A stretch of DNA of 64,000 nucleotides, taken from assembly GCF_024138165.1 (NCBI RefSeq), contig NZ_CP100000.1, forward strand, positions 1,488,001 through 1,552,000, written 5' to 3'. This document shows positions 25,429-33,228 of this stretch, piece by piece. The notes beneath the pieces were generated by a model, which saw nothing but the letters and a program-made list of their open reading frames with translations, had not been told where the DNA came from and ran no database searches. A program made the translations under genes and the position numbers. Positions within the stretch are counted from its first letter, which is position 1; every line of letters begins with the position of its first letter. The DNA is from Halorussus vallis. Lineage in GTDB: Archaea > Halobacteriota > Halobacteria > Halobacteriales > Haladaptataceae.

Positions 25429-26463
25429 CTACTCCCCGGCCTTCTCGCGGGCGGCCGCCACGACCAGCGGAAGCGTGATGGTGGCGTCGGCGTAGACGCT
25501 GGCGTTTCGCGCGGCCTTCTCCAGTTTGCCCCACGAGCGCGCCTCGTCGAGCGTCGCGCCCGAGAGCCCGCCGGTCTGGGGCGGGTCCATCGTCAACTGG
25601 ACGGCGTAGTCGTACGCGTCCGGCGCGACGAGCATCGTCTGGAGGGTGTAGTTCTTCGGCACGCCGCCGCCGACCACCATCGCGCCCGACTCCTCGGCCT
25701 CGAACGCGAGGTCGGTGATGTCGGTCATGTCGGCCAGCGCGTCGAGCGAAAACTCGGAGGTCTGGGAGTACATCCACGCTTGCAGGCCCAGTACCGAGTC
25801 CTGGACCGCCGGACAGTAGACGGGCACGTCGTTCTCGTAGGCCGCGGCCGCGACCCCCGCACCCTCCTCGATTCCCTCGCTGTCGTTGACCTCGGCGTTC
25901 GCCCGGCCCAGTTCCTCGGTGAACCGCTGGATGCTGACGGTTCCCTCGTCTTCGAGGACCGGGAACACCTCGCTCCGGAGGTGACTCTCGAACAGCGCGA
26001 AGTGCTCCTGGGGGAGGTAGACGTTGTAGATGCGGTCGACCTGTTCGTCGCGCAGCTGCTCGTCGTGGTCGCGCATCGACTTGCCCTCGACCTCGTCGCG
26101 GCCGTGGTGGTGCTTGCCGCCGATGGCCTCGATGGCGTCGTGGGTGAGGTTCGCGCCGGTCGTCACCAGCGCGTCGATGTGACCGTCCCGGATGAGGTCG
26201 GCGACGATGCGGCGCATCCCGGTGGGAACCATCGCGCCCGCCAGTCCGAAGAAGTTGGTCACGTCGTCGTCGAGCATCTCGGCGTAGATGTCGACCGCCT
26301 CGTGGAGGTCGGCCGCGCCGATGCCCGCGTGACCGTACTCGTCGACGAGTTCGCCGACCGTCATCCCCGCCCGCGCTTCGGCGTGGGCGATGGGGTCGTG
26401 GTGGAACTCCTCGCGGTGGGGTTCGTGGTGGCCGTGGTCCTCGGGGTCGTGGTCGTCGCTCAT
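25429..26463 (-). CDS. dys: Deoxyhypusine synthase
   Basis: Catalyses the first step of aIF5A hypusination on a specific lysine. 344 aa from the ATG at 26463; longer frames add non-acidic residues. The N-terminus is His/Glu-rich (DHDPEDHGHHEPHREEFHHD), then MTVGELVDEYGHAGIGAADL, the NAD-binding region TGANLTHDAIEAIGG and, near the end, GGGVPKNYTLQTM, where the active-site lysine of the family sits. aIF5A itself and an agmatinase are encoded about 9 kb away (35811-36191 and 34989-35804). Monocistronic; it ends 90 bp before repeat R3. Confidence 0.92.
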   Translation of the reverse strand: MSDDHDPEDHGHHEPHREEFHHDPIAHAEARAGMTVGELVDEYGHAGIGAADLHEAVDIYAEMLDDDVTNFFGLAGAMVPTGMRRIVADLIRDGHIDALVTTGANLTHDAIEAIGGKHHHGRDEVEGKSMRDHDEQLRDEQVDRIYNVYLPQEHFALFESHLRSEVFPVLEDEGTVSIQRFTEELGRANAEVNDSEGIEEGAGVAAAAYENDVPVYCPAVQDSVLGLQAWMYSQTSEFSLDALADMTDITDLAFEAEESGAMVVGGGVPKNYTLQTMLVAPDAYDYAVQLTMDPPQTGGLSGATLDEARSWGKLEKAARNASVYADATITLPLVVAAAREKAGE

Positions 26464-26542
26464 GGCTCGACGTGCGGGTGCCAGTCGCTTGAACGGCGCG
26501 GTTCGCGGAGAACTGGACGACCGGGACGCCGCGCGACGGTGA

Positions 26543-27520
26543 CTACCCGACTGGGACGCGTCGTCCGTCCCCGGCCGCGGTGGGCCTCGCTCCTGCCACG
26601 TCGGCGACCGGCGCGCGCCGGTCGCCGACGCGGGTGGCGCTCCCGATTCCGGTGACGTTCCCGTCGCCGGTGGCGTTCGAAGGGGCGGTCGCGTTTGCAC
26701 TCCCGGTGACGTTCCCCTCGGTCGCGTTCGCGCTCGCGGTGACGTTCGGTGCGGCGGTCACCTCCCGCTGTCCCTCGTGGGCCGACAGCCACCGCCGATA
26801 CGTCGCGGGGTCGACCACCACGACCCGCGCCCGCATCCGGGCGTGGCCCTCGCCACAGAACTCCGTGCAATAGGCGCGGTACTCCCCGGTCCGGAGGGGT
26901 CGCGTGCGAATCGTCGTGTTGTAGCTGGGGAACGTGTCCTGCTTGACCCCGAGTTTCGGGACGAAGAAGGAGTGCAACACCTGCGCCGACCTGAGCCTGA
27001 GCGTGGCGTTCCGGTCGCGCGGCAACACGAGCACTCCCTGGGTCGTCACGTTCGCGTTCGGGTAGGTGAACTGCCAGCCCCACTGGTAGCCAAGTACGTG
27101 AACGCGAACGCCCTCGCCTGCGCCCGCACTGCCCGCACCGTCCGCCGGCCCCTCGGGACTCGGCGTCGGCGAGATGTACGGACTCGCGAGCACGTTGTAC
27201 GCCGAGAGGCCGACGAACAGCAACACGATGCCCGTCGCGACGGTCCACGTGATCTCGAGTTGCGGGTTCTCGGCGGTCGGCTCCGGGTCGTCGTTGTCCC
27301 GGAACCGGACCACCGCGTAGACGAGGATGACCTCGACGAACAGCGTGAGCGGCAGCGCGACGTACAGCAGTTGGCGGTTGAGTTGCCCGATGAGGTTGCG
27401 ATTGACCGACTGGGCCGCCGCCGGCCCGACGCCGACGGTCAGCAGCAACGCGGCTCCCAGTGCGACGACTCGCCACCGCCTCGCGGCGCTCTGCAGTATC
27501 GACCCCCGTCGACTCCCCAT
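26543..27520 (-). CDS. coxB: Cytochrome c oxidase subunit II with CuA site and sequon-rich tail
   Basis: Electron entry subunit of the haem-copper oxidase. Signal peptide (about 1-36, ending VGPAAAQS), two membrane segments (about 51-71 and 92-112), then the cupredoxin domain. CuA ligands are all present: His183, Cys218, Glu220, Cys222, His226, Met229 (CTEFCGEGHARM). The external C-terminal tail carries six N-x-T sequons (N259, 265, 270, 276, 282, 288), so it may be heavily N-glycosylated. The ATG at 27520 gives a proper signal peptide; the longer frame does not. Divergent from coxI. Confidence 0.92.
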   Translation of the reverse strand: MGSRRGSILQSAARRWRVVALGAALLLTVGVGPAAAQSVNRNLIGQLNRQLLYVALPLTLFVEVILVYAVVRFRDNDDPEPTAENPQLEITWTVATGIVLLFVGLSAYNVLASPYISPTPSPEGPADGAGSAGAGEGVRVHVLGYQWGWQFTYPNANVTTQGVLVLPRDRNATLRLRSAQVLHSFFVPKLGVKQDTFPSYNTTIRTRPLRTGEYRAYCTEFCGEGHARMRARVVVVDPATYRRWLSAHEGQREVTAAPNVTASANATEGNVTGSANATAPSNATGDGNVTGIGSATRVGDRRAPVADVAGARPTAAGDGRRVPVG

Positions 27521-27577
27521 GGCCCGCGTGTCGACGCCCCCCGACAAGAAACTGCCGTCCGACCCCCCGACCCGAGA

Positions 27578-27684
27578 TTTTAACCGGCCGTGCGTCGACC
27601 CGTGAGTCGAATGGTGGGGGACAGAGGCGAGGCGCGCGTAGCGGAGGCGCCATGAGCGTGGCGCGGACAGCGGAGGCACGATGA
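27578..27684 (+). promoter_or_regulatory. coxI promoter with two coupled mini-ORFs
   Basis: TATA-like TTTTAA at 27578-27583 predicts transcription from about 27608-27611. An ATG at 27611 opens a 14-codon ORF whose stop overlaps, as ATGA, an ATG at 27652; that 10-codon ORF ends in ATGA at 27681, the coxI start. AGCGGAGGC, a Shine-Dalgarno-like site, lies just before both the 27652 and the 27681 start. Looks like a leaderless mini-cistron chain feeding coxI. Confidence 0.5.
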
Positions 27685-29948
27685 ACGCGACGGCGGTCGA
27701 GGCCGGCGGTCTGCTCGCGGTGGTACTCGGCGCCTGGGTCGTCTCTCGGCTGGCCCGAGGCGTCCGGCGCGCCGACGGCGGGAGTTACCGCGACCGGGAC
27801 ATCTCCGTCGACGTCGACTCGCTGTGGTCGTGGGTGGTCCGCTGGACCACGACCACCAACCACCGCGAGATCGGCCTGCTGTACATCGCCTTCGGGACGC
27901 TCGCGGCGCTGTGGGGCGGCGTCGACGCCATGATGATGCGCCTAGAGCTGCTCACGCCGCCCGCCGACGTCTGGAGCGAGAACACCTACAACGCCCTCTT
28001 TACGGTCCACGGGCTGACGATGCTGTTCTTCTTCGTCACGCCCGTCTTCTTCGGCATCGGCAACTACTTCGTCCCACTGCTCATCGACGCCGAGGACATG
28101 GCGTTTCCGCGGGTCAACGCCATCGGCTTCTGGCTGCTGCCGCCCGCGCTCCTGCTGGCTCGCGGCGGCCTCCCCGCCCAGGTGACCGGCCAACTCCTCG
28201 GCCTGCTCGCACCCGAGGTGTTCCCCGGCCTCCTGGAGTTCTTCCGGAGCCTCGAAGAACCCGGCCTCGGCTGGACGTTGTACACGCCGCTGTCGATCGT
28301 CAAGGACAACCCGCAGATCGACTTCCTGTTGCTCGGCCTCCACCTCTCGGGCATCGGCACCGTCCTCGGCGCCATCAACTTCATCGTCACCATCGTCTAC
28401 GAGCGCGGCGAGGGCATCGACTGGGGCGACCTCGACATCTTCTCCTGGAGCATGATAACCACCTCGGGGCTGGTGCTGTTCGCGTTTCCGCTGCTCGGGA
28501 GCGCGCTCGTGATGCTCATTCTGGACCGCAACTTCGGCACGACGTTTTTCCTGAGCCCCGGCGGCGGTCCCATCCTCTGGCAGCACCTGCTGTGGTACTT
28601 CGGCCACCCGGAGGTGTACATCATCTTCCTCCCGGCGACGGGGCTGATGAGCACCATCCTGCCGAAGTTCTCCCGGCGCGCGCTGTTCGGCTTCAAGTAC
28701 ATCGTCTACTCGACGCTCGGCATCGGCGTCCTCTCCTTCGGCGTCTGGGCCCACCACATGTTCGTGACCGGCATCGACCCCCGGATTCGGGCCAGTTTCA
28801 TGTTCGTCTCCATCGCCATCGCGGTGCCCAGCGCCATCAAGACGTTCAACTGGCTGACGACCATCTGGGACGGCACCGTCACGCTGACCGCGCCGATGGT
28901 GCTCTGTGTCACCTCCATCGGGATGTTCGTCGTCGGCGGGGTCACGGGCATCTTCCTCGCGGCGATTCCCATCGACATCCTCTACCACGGCACCTACTAC
29001 GTGGTCGGCCACTTCCACATGATAATCATGGGCATCATCCCGTTCATGATGGTCGCGGCCGGCTACTACTGGTACCCCATCCTCACGGGCCGGATGTACG
29101 ACCGGCCGCTGGCGCTGTTCCAGTCGGTCCTGCTGGCGTTCGGGTCCGTCGTCACGTTCGGGTCGCTCATCGCGCTCGGGTTCATGGAACTGCCGCGCCG
29201 CCACGCCGTCTACCCGCCGGAGTTCGCGGCGCTCCAGCAACTCGCCACCGTCGGCGCGTTCCTCATCGGCATCAGCGTCCTGCTCTGGCTCTACAACATG
29301 ATCTGGTCGTACTGGAACGGTCGACCGGTTCAGACCGCCGACGTGTGGAACCTCAAGCGGACCGAGCAGTTCACCGCCGAGTGGGAGTGGTTCGAAGAGG
29401 AACTGGAGCGCAAGTACGGCGTCGAACCCACCGAACCCGAGACGACCCGGTCGGCGATGGCGACCGAACCCGGCGAGGGGAGCCCGAACGTCCTCCAGGA
29501 GGTCCCCTCGATAGCCTCGGCGGTGACCGACAACGCGGCCGCGGCCGCGCTCGGCGGACTGCTCGGGACGTTGCTCATGTCGGGCGTGCTGTTCGCGGCG
29601 ACCATCCTCGGCGTCTTCGACCTCGCGTCGTTCGCGGAATTGGCTGAACTCGCCGGACTCCCGTCGTCGGTCGCGCTCGGCTACGGCCTGTTCCTCGTGG
29701 GCGGGATGTCGGTGTGGGCGCTACTGTTCGTCACGCTTGCGGCCTTCCTCCCGGGGCGCCCGCTCGTGGTTCGGGGCCTCTCGTACGCGACAATCGTCTC
29801 GCTCGGGTTCATGATCGCCTTCTACACCGGCCAGTCGGGACTCGGACTGGTGGGCTACGTCGTCTTCGTGTTCGTGGCCCACTGGCTCTACGGGTTCGGC
29901 CTGGCGGCAACCATCCAGTCGCTCGCGAACTACAGGAGCCAACGATGA
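27681..29948 (+). CDS. coxA: Cytochrome c oxidase subunit I (haem-copper, A-type) with C-terminal membrane extension
   Basis: Catalytic subunit reducing O2 to water and pumping protons. Haem and CuB ligands are visible in FTVHGLTMLFFF (low-spin haem His), WYFGHPEVYIIFLP (CuB His, cross-linked Tyr and the E of the D-channel), AHHMF, and VVGHFHMIIMG. 755 aa is longer than the usual 550-600: after a charged linker (about residues 570-615) there are four more membrane segments (LGGLLGTLLMSGVLFAATIL, VALGYGLFLVGGMSVWALLF and two more), perhaps replacing a small subunit. An N-terminal membrane anchor precedes WTTTTNHREIG. The stop overlaps a 19-codon ORF as ATGA. Confidence 0.94.
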   Translation: MNATAVEAGGLLAVVLGAWVVSRLARGVRRADGGSYRDRDISVDVDSLWSWVVRWTTTTNHREIGLLYIAFGTLAALWGGVDAMMMRLELLTPPADVWSENTYNALFTVHGLTMLFFFVTPVFFGIGNYFVPLLIDAEDMAFPRVNAIGFWLLPPALLLARGGLPAQVTGQLLGLLAPEVFPGLLEFFRSLEEPGLGWTLYTPLSIVKDNPQIDFLLLGLHLSGIGTVLGAINFIVTIVYERGEGIDWGDLDIFSWSMITTSGLVLFAFPLLGSALVMLILDRNFGTTFFLSPGGGPILWQHLLWYFGHPEVYIIFLPATGLMSTILPKFSRRALFGFKYIVYSTLGIGVLSFGVWAHHMFVTGIDPRIRASFMFVSIAIAVPSAIKTFNWLTTIWDGTVTLTAPMVLCVTSIGMFVVGGVTGIFLAAIPIDILYHGTYYVVGHFHMIIMGIIPFMMVAAGYYWYPILTGRMYDRPLALFQSVLLAFGSVVTFGSLIALGFMELPRRHAVYPPEFAALQQLATVGAFLIGISVLLWLYNMIWSYWNGRPVQTADVWNLKRTEQFTAEWEWFEEELERKYGVEPTEPETTRSAMATEPGEGSPNVLQEVPSIASAVTDNAAAAALGGLLGTLLMSGVLFAATILGVFDLASFAELAELAGLPSSVALGYGLFLVGGMSVWALLFVTLAAFLPGRPLVVRGLSYATIVSLGFMIAFYTGQSGLGLVGYVVFVFVAHWLYGFGLAATIQSLANYRSQR

Positions 29949-30004
29949 GTCGGAGGGCGACGACGAGTCGGGAGCCGACCACACGGAGGGAGACGCACCG
30001 ATGA
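29945..30004 (+). CDS. Possible 19-aa coupling ORF between coxI and the 185-aa gene
   Basis: Encodes MSRRATTSREPTTRRETHR. Its ATG overlaps the coxI stop as ATGA, its own TGA overlaps the next start as ATGA, and GGAG-type sites lie before both starts. The peptide is basic and unlikely to be stable, so the ORF may serve only to carry ribosomes across the 53-nt gap. Chance is possible; compare the two mini-ORFs upstream of coxI. Confidence 0.35.
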   Translation: MSRRATTSREPTTRRETHR

Positions 30005-30558
30005 GCCGGGACGCCGAGGACATCGACGCCGTCGAGCGCCTCCCGCTCCGAGCCGCGCTGCTCACCTACGGCGCGCCGTTCGTCGGCGCGCTGCTCATCA
30101 CCGTCGGCATCGCGGGCAGCGTCCTCGGCGGCTACGCCGTGGTCCAGCAGGAGTTTCAGCTCTGCGGCGACCCGACCATCTCGGTGTCCTCGCCCGAGGA
30201 CACCCAGAATCTGATAGACGGGCCGAACGCCCCCGTCCTGGACCGGTTCGCCTTCGAGGAACTCTCGCCGGCCGAACGGCGGGCCTTCGAGCACGCGCTC
30301 GAAGACGCGGACGGACAGGCCGACGTCCGCGGGGCGTTCCCCCACGAACCGGCGTTCCGGGACGGCGCGGTCGTCGAGTACCGCGGAGAGCTACGGTACG
30401 TGACCATCGTCTCCTACATCGAGTGTCTGGCGGTCGACCCGCTCGTGCTCCCGCTCGGCGTCGTCGCCATCCTGCTCGGCGTCGGCGGCGTGCTCACCCC
30501 GCCGGCCTACCGGGCGCTGCTGTCCCGCGAGGAGCGAGGCGGTCCGTGGAGCAGGTGA
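30001..30558 (+). CDS. Two-TM haloarchaeal membrane protein (185 aa)
   Basis: Membrane segments at about 26-48 (GALLITVGIAGSVLGGYAVV) and about 148-170 (VLPLGVVAILLGVGGVL) enclose an external domain. In it, LDRFAFEELSPAERRAFEHAL and RYVTIVSYIECLA suggest a small alpha/beta fold seen in haloarchaeal membrane proteins; the function is unknown. It is linked to coxI through the 19-codon ORF, so it is probably co-expressed with the oxidase and may help assembly. There is one Cys in each extracytoplasmic end (LCGDP, YIECL), a possible disulfide or metal pair; that is inference. Confidence 0.8.
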   Translation: MSRDAEDIDAVERLPLRAALLTYGAPFVGALLITVGIAGSVLGGYAVVQQEFQLCGDPTISVSSPEDTQNLIDGPNAPVLDRFAFEELSPAERRAFEHALEDADGQADVRGAFPHEPAFRDGAVVEYRGELRYVTIVSYIECLAVDPLVLPLGVVAILLGVGGVLTPPAYRALLSREERGGPWSR

Positions 30559-30581
30559 ACTGACGGCGCTCGGGCCGCGTC

Positions 30582-31418
30582 TCACAGCCGCACCGTCGCG
30601 CCGACATACAGCACGACGACCAGGAAGAGCCACACCGCGTCGACGAAGTGCCAGTACAGCGACACCGTCGAGACGGAGGTGTCTCGTTCTGGGCCGTACT
30701 GCCCCCTCAGCGCCCGTCCGAGCACGATGCCGATGAGCACCACGCCCAGCGCGACGTGGAGGCCGTGGAGGCCGGTCAGGCCGTAGAACGCCGACGCGAA
30801 GACGCCGCTGGTCAGTGTGAACCCCTCCTCGACGACGAACTCGTAGTACTCTAGGACCTGCCCGCCGAGGAAGACGACGCCGAGCGTGAACGTCGCGCCG
30901 ACGAGGCCGACGAAGGTCCGGCGCTTGCCCTCCGCCAGCGCCTCGTGGGCGAAGTGGAGCGTGAAGCTACTGGCGACGAGCAGTGCGGTGTTGACGAGCA
31001 CCAGCGACCCGAGCAGGTGCGGGAGGTCGTCGGGCGACCACCCGTGGGCGCGGACCCAGAAGTAGTAGGCGAACCCCGCGCCGAACGTCGCAACGTCGGT
31101 CACGAGGAACAGCGCCATCGTCGCTCTATAGCCCCGTCGCTCGCGCTCGGAGGCGCTCCCCGCCCAGTAGTCCCGGAGATACGCCTGTTCGAGCCATCCG
31201 AACAGGCCGGTCAGGAGGCCGAGCGCGCCGACGGCGGCGATGCCGACGGCGATTCCGGTCGGGAAGATGGCGGCGGCTCTGCCGGCCAGCGCGAGGGCGG
31301 CGCCGGCGTAGAGCACCCCCGCGCCCGCCGCCGCGACGAACGGCCAGCGGCTTCGGTGGTGTTCCTCGTCGTGGTCACGGTTCTCGGCGGCGTCGGCTTT
31401 GACGTCGGCTCCCCCCAT
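30582..31418 (-). CDS. coxC: Cytochrome c oxidase subunit III
   Basis: Seven-TM type subunit III of the haem-copper oxidase. After a hydrophilic His/Asp-rich N-terminus come hydrophobic segments, with family signatures ALFLVTDVATFGAGFAYYFW, FTLHFAHEAL, LGVVFLGGQVLEYYEF, FYGLTGLHGLHVALGVVL and SLYWHFVDAVWLFLVVVLY, the last being the classic WHFVDxVW of subunit III. A TATA-like CTTTAG lies about 27 nt before the ATG. Convergent with the coxI cluster, 24 nt from the 185-aa gene. Complete at 278 aa. Confidence 0.93.
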   Translation of the reverse strand: MGGADVKADAAENRDHDEEHHRSRWPFVAAAGAGVLYAGAALALAGRAAAIFPTGIAVGIAAVGALGLLTGLFGWLEQAYLRDYWAGSASERERRGYRATMALFLVTDVATFGAGFAYYFWVRAHGWSPDDLPHLLGSLVLVNTALLVASSFTLHFAHEALAEGKRRTFVGLVGATFTLGVVFLGGQVLEYYEFVVEEGFTLTSGVFASAFYGLTGLHGLHVALGVVLIGIVLGRALRGQYGPERDTSVSTVSLYWHFVDAVWLFLVVVLYVGATVRL

Positions 31419-31968
31419 GCTGTCGGTCCAACGGGCGCGAGCGACTAAAGTTCGGGTGCCGTCGCGGAGTCGGCGGACTCGTGGAGTCGTTTCGGTTCGG
31501 TGTCGTCATCGGGCGGCGCTCGCGTCGCTCGTATCGCTGGCGGCGCTCCGGTCGACGGTCGGCGCAAAAACGGTGTTGCCAACTACCGTGTCGGCCCGCG
31601 TGGCGGCGGTCGGACGCCAGCGGCGGTTCAATTAGCCGCAACCGCGAAGCGGTTCGGCTGTCGGGGCCGGTTGGCCGCGGCCCGTGTCCGCCGAGGACCG
31701 TCGCGTGACCGGTTGCTCCGGCAACCCTGAGGGTTGTTGAAACCCGGGGGACACGTGATTCGAGTTGAAGCGAGGGGTTTTAATAGTATCTATTTCCCGG
31801 GAAAGCGAACGGCCAGCCTAGAGATGGTAACCGGTGCCGGAGAACCGGTCAACCGGCCCAGACTCGACAATTCGTCCCGAATCGCCGGCGTCGGCCACGG
31901 CCGACGCCGGCGATTCGGGGTTTACTCGTCTTGGTCCCACGAAGTCCGCTCGCCCTCACCGCGAAACC
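31419..31968. other. Gene-poor gap with promoter-like box and 21-bp palindrome
   Basis: About 550 bp. It holds a TATA-like TTTTAATA at 31778-31785, a palindrome TTTCCCGGGAAA at 31793-31804, and a perfect 21-bp inverted repeat with 2-nt spacer at 31876-31896/31899-31919, 50 bp beyond the stop of the next minus gene. Several open frames cross it on both strands, none with convincing composition. Confidence 0.5.
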
Positions 31969-32445
31969 TCACGCCTCTCGGAACTCGACTCGGAACAGCG
32001 ATTCGGGCGACGACGCGTCGTCGCCCGAATCGCCGTACGCGACCGTGGTTTCGCCGCAGTCGCGCACGCCGACGACCCGGTAGTCGCCGGGGCGGATGTT
32101 CGCGTTTCGCCCGTCTTTGGGGTTGATCCAGACGGTCGGGTCGGTGCCGTACAGGTCGACGTACAGTTTCGGTTCGCCCCCCGAGCAGTTGGGGGCGAAC
32201 CCAGTCGCGCGAATCACCGCGCACTCCCGACCCTCGCACCGCGGGTCGACGGTTATCGTCCCGCCCTCGTCCGGCGACTCGCCGGTCGTGAATCCCACGT
32301 GGACGGTTTCGGTCGACTGTTCGGCCGCCGCGCGCGCGACGGGACGACTTCCGCCGGCGAGTCCGCCGGCGACGCCGACGAGGGCCGCGGTTCGTCTGAC
32401 GATGTCTCTCCTCGAATACGGGGACCGCTGTCTCTCTCCCACCAT
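31969..32445 (-). CDS. Secreted haloarchaeal protein with Tat-type signal (158 aa)
   Basis: The N-terminus SRRDIVRRTAALVGVAGGLAG is a twin-arginine signal followed by an Ala-rich cut region. The mature part is an acidic beta-type domain with three Cys (RCEGREC, NCSGGE) and a fourth later (VRDCGE), fitting two disulfides. TVDPRCEGRECAVIRATGF and YVDLYGTDPTVWINP are not from a family I know. Near the C-terminus the DNA contains a perfect 36-bp palindrome read in frame as GDSGDDASSPES. Upstream, a 19-bp palindrome separates it from another secreted-protein gene transcribed the other way. Confidence 0.75.
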   Translation of the reverse strand: MVGERQRSPYSRRDIVRRTAALVGVAGGLAGGSRPVARAAAEQSTETVHVGFTTGESPDEGGTITVDPRCEGRECAVIRATGFAPNCSGGEPKLYVDLYGTDPTVWINPKDGRNANIRPGDYRVVGVRDCGETTVAYGDSGDDASSPESLFRVEFREA

Positions 32446-32488
32446 CTTCGAGACGCACGCTCGGCCGGTTCTTAGTTCTTGGTACGGG

Positions 32489-32527
32489 TCGACGCCGGCC
32501 GGCGAAACTTTCGCCGGCCGGCGTCGA
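32489..32527. repeat. Perfect 19-bp palindrome between divergent secreted-protein genes
   Basis: Arms 32489-32507 and 32509-32527 around a single C at 32508; the arm is TCGACGCCGGCCGGCGAAA. It is 44 bp upstream of one gene and 81 bp upstream of the other. It could act as a shared operator or simply as one of the many palindromes in this region. Confidence 0.6.
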
Positions 32528-32607
32528 AGTTCGGCCGCAACCTCCTTTCTCCCCCTCGGCGTGCAGAGCGGCGTGACTCCGACACAGCGACCGAGTCGAC
32601 GCGAACG

Positions 32608-33228
32608 ATGACCCGCCGCAGTGTGGCTGGAACGCTCGCGAGCGCCATCGCCGGCGTCCTCGGGGCGGGCGCGTTCGCCGACTCGGCCGCCGGCCAGGAC
32701 GGCGGTGGGACCGGTGGTGGCGGGGAGTCGGGGGGCGGTACCACTGCAGGCGGTAGTGGCGGGTCGGACGGCGGCTCGGCGGGCGGCACGACGACCTCAC
32801 CTACGGTCCAACGGTTCGCGCTCGACCCGGCCGGAACGTCGTTCGCGCTCCCGTGCGTCACCGGGAAACTGACCGTCACCCGCGGGCGCATTCGGCGGAC
32901 GTTCCGAACCGGGACGGACGACCGGGGGTCGGGCGCGGTCCCCATCGAGGTCCGCATCGTCTTCGACGACGTTCGCGCGACCGACGGCTTCGGGCGGGCG
33001 TACGTCGTCGACGCCCGGTCGACCGGAACCTACCGACTGCGCCCCGGCGCGTCGCGGTCGATGACGACGCGGGTCTGGTTCACGCCGCTCGATTCGGTCG
33101 AGTACGTCTCGCTCACGCTCTCGGAAACCGTCACCGTTGGCGGCGACGGCGCGGTTTCGGTGCGGGACGCCTCGCTCGACGCGGCGTGCAGGGGCGGCGG
33201 CACGACCGAACCCGGCCCGAACCGGTAG
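32608..33228 (+). CDS. Secreted haloarchaeal protein with Gly/Ser-rich linker (206 aa)
   Basis: Signal MTRRSVAGTLASAIAGVLG carries an RR pair and looks Tat-like. After cleavage near AAGQDGG there is a long Gly/Ser/Thr linker (about residues 32-65), then a beta-sandwich-like domain (FALPCVTGKLTVTRGRI, VEVRIVFDDV-like strands, FTPLDSVEYVSLTLSE). A Cys in the first strand and one near the end (AACRGG) could bond. The ATG at 32608 is chosen since only this start gives a signal peptide. Divergent from the 158-aa secreted protein; the function of both is unknown. Confidence 0.75.
   Translation: MTRRSVAGTLASAIAGVLGAGAFADSAAGQDGGGTGGGGESGGGTTAGGSGGSDGGSAGGTTTSPTVQRFALDPAGTSFALPCVTGKLTVTRGRIRRTFRTGTDDRGSGAVPIEVRIVFDDVRATDGFGRAYVVDARSTGTYRLRPGASRSMTTRVWFTPLDSVEYVSLTLSETVTVGGDGAVSVRDASLDAACRGGGTTEPGPNR

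Noticed and set aside
27521-27679. N-terminal extension of CoxII
   Set aside because: Residues are His/Arg/Pro-rich and would hide the signal peptide; it also overlaps the coxI promoter.
31734-32126. 130-codon plus-strand ORF after the TATA-like box
   Set aside because: Runs through a 21-bp palindrome and into the opposite secreted-protein gene; composition is Arg-rich and non-haloarchaeal.
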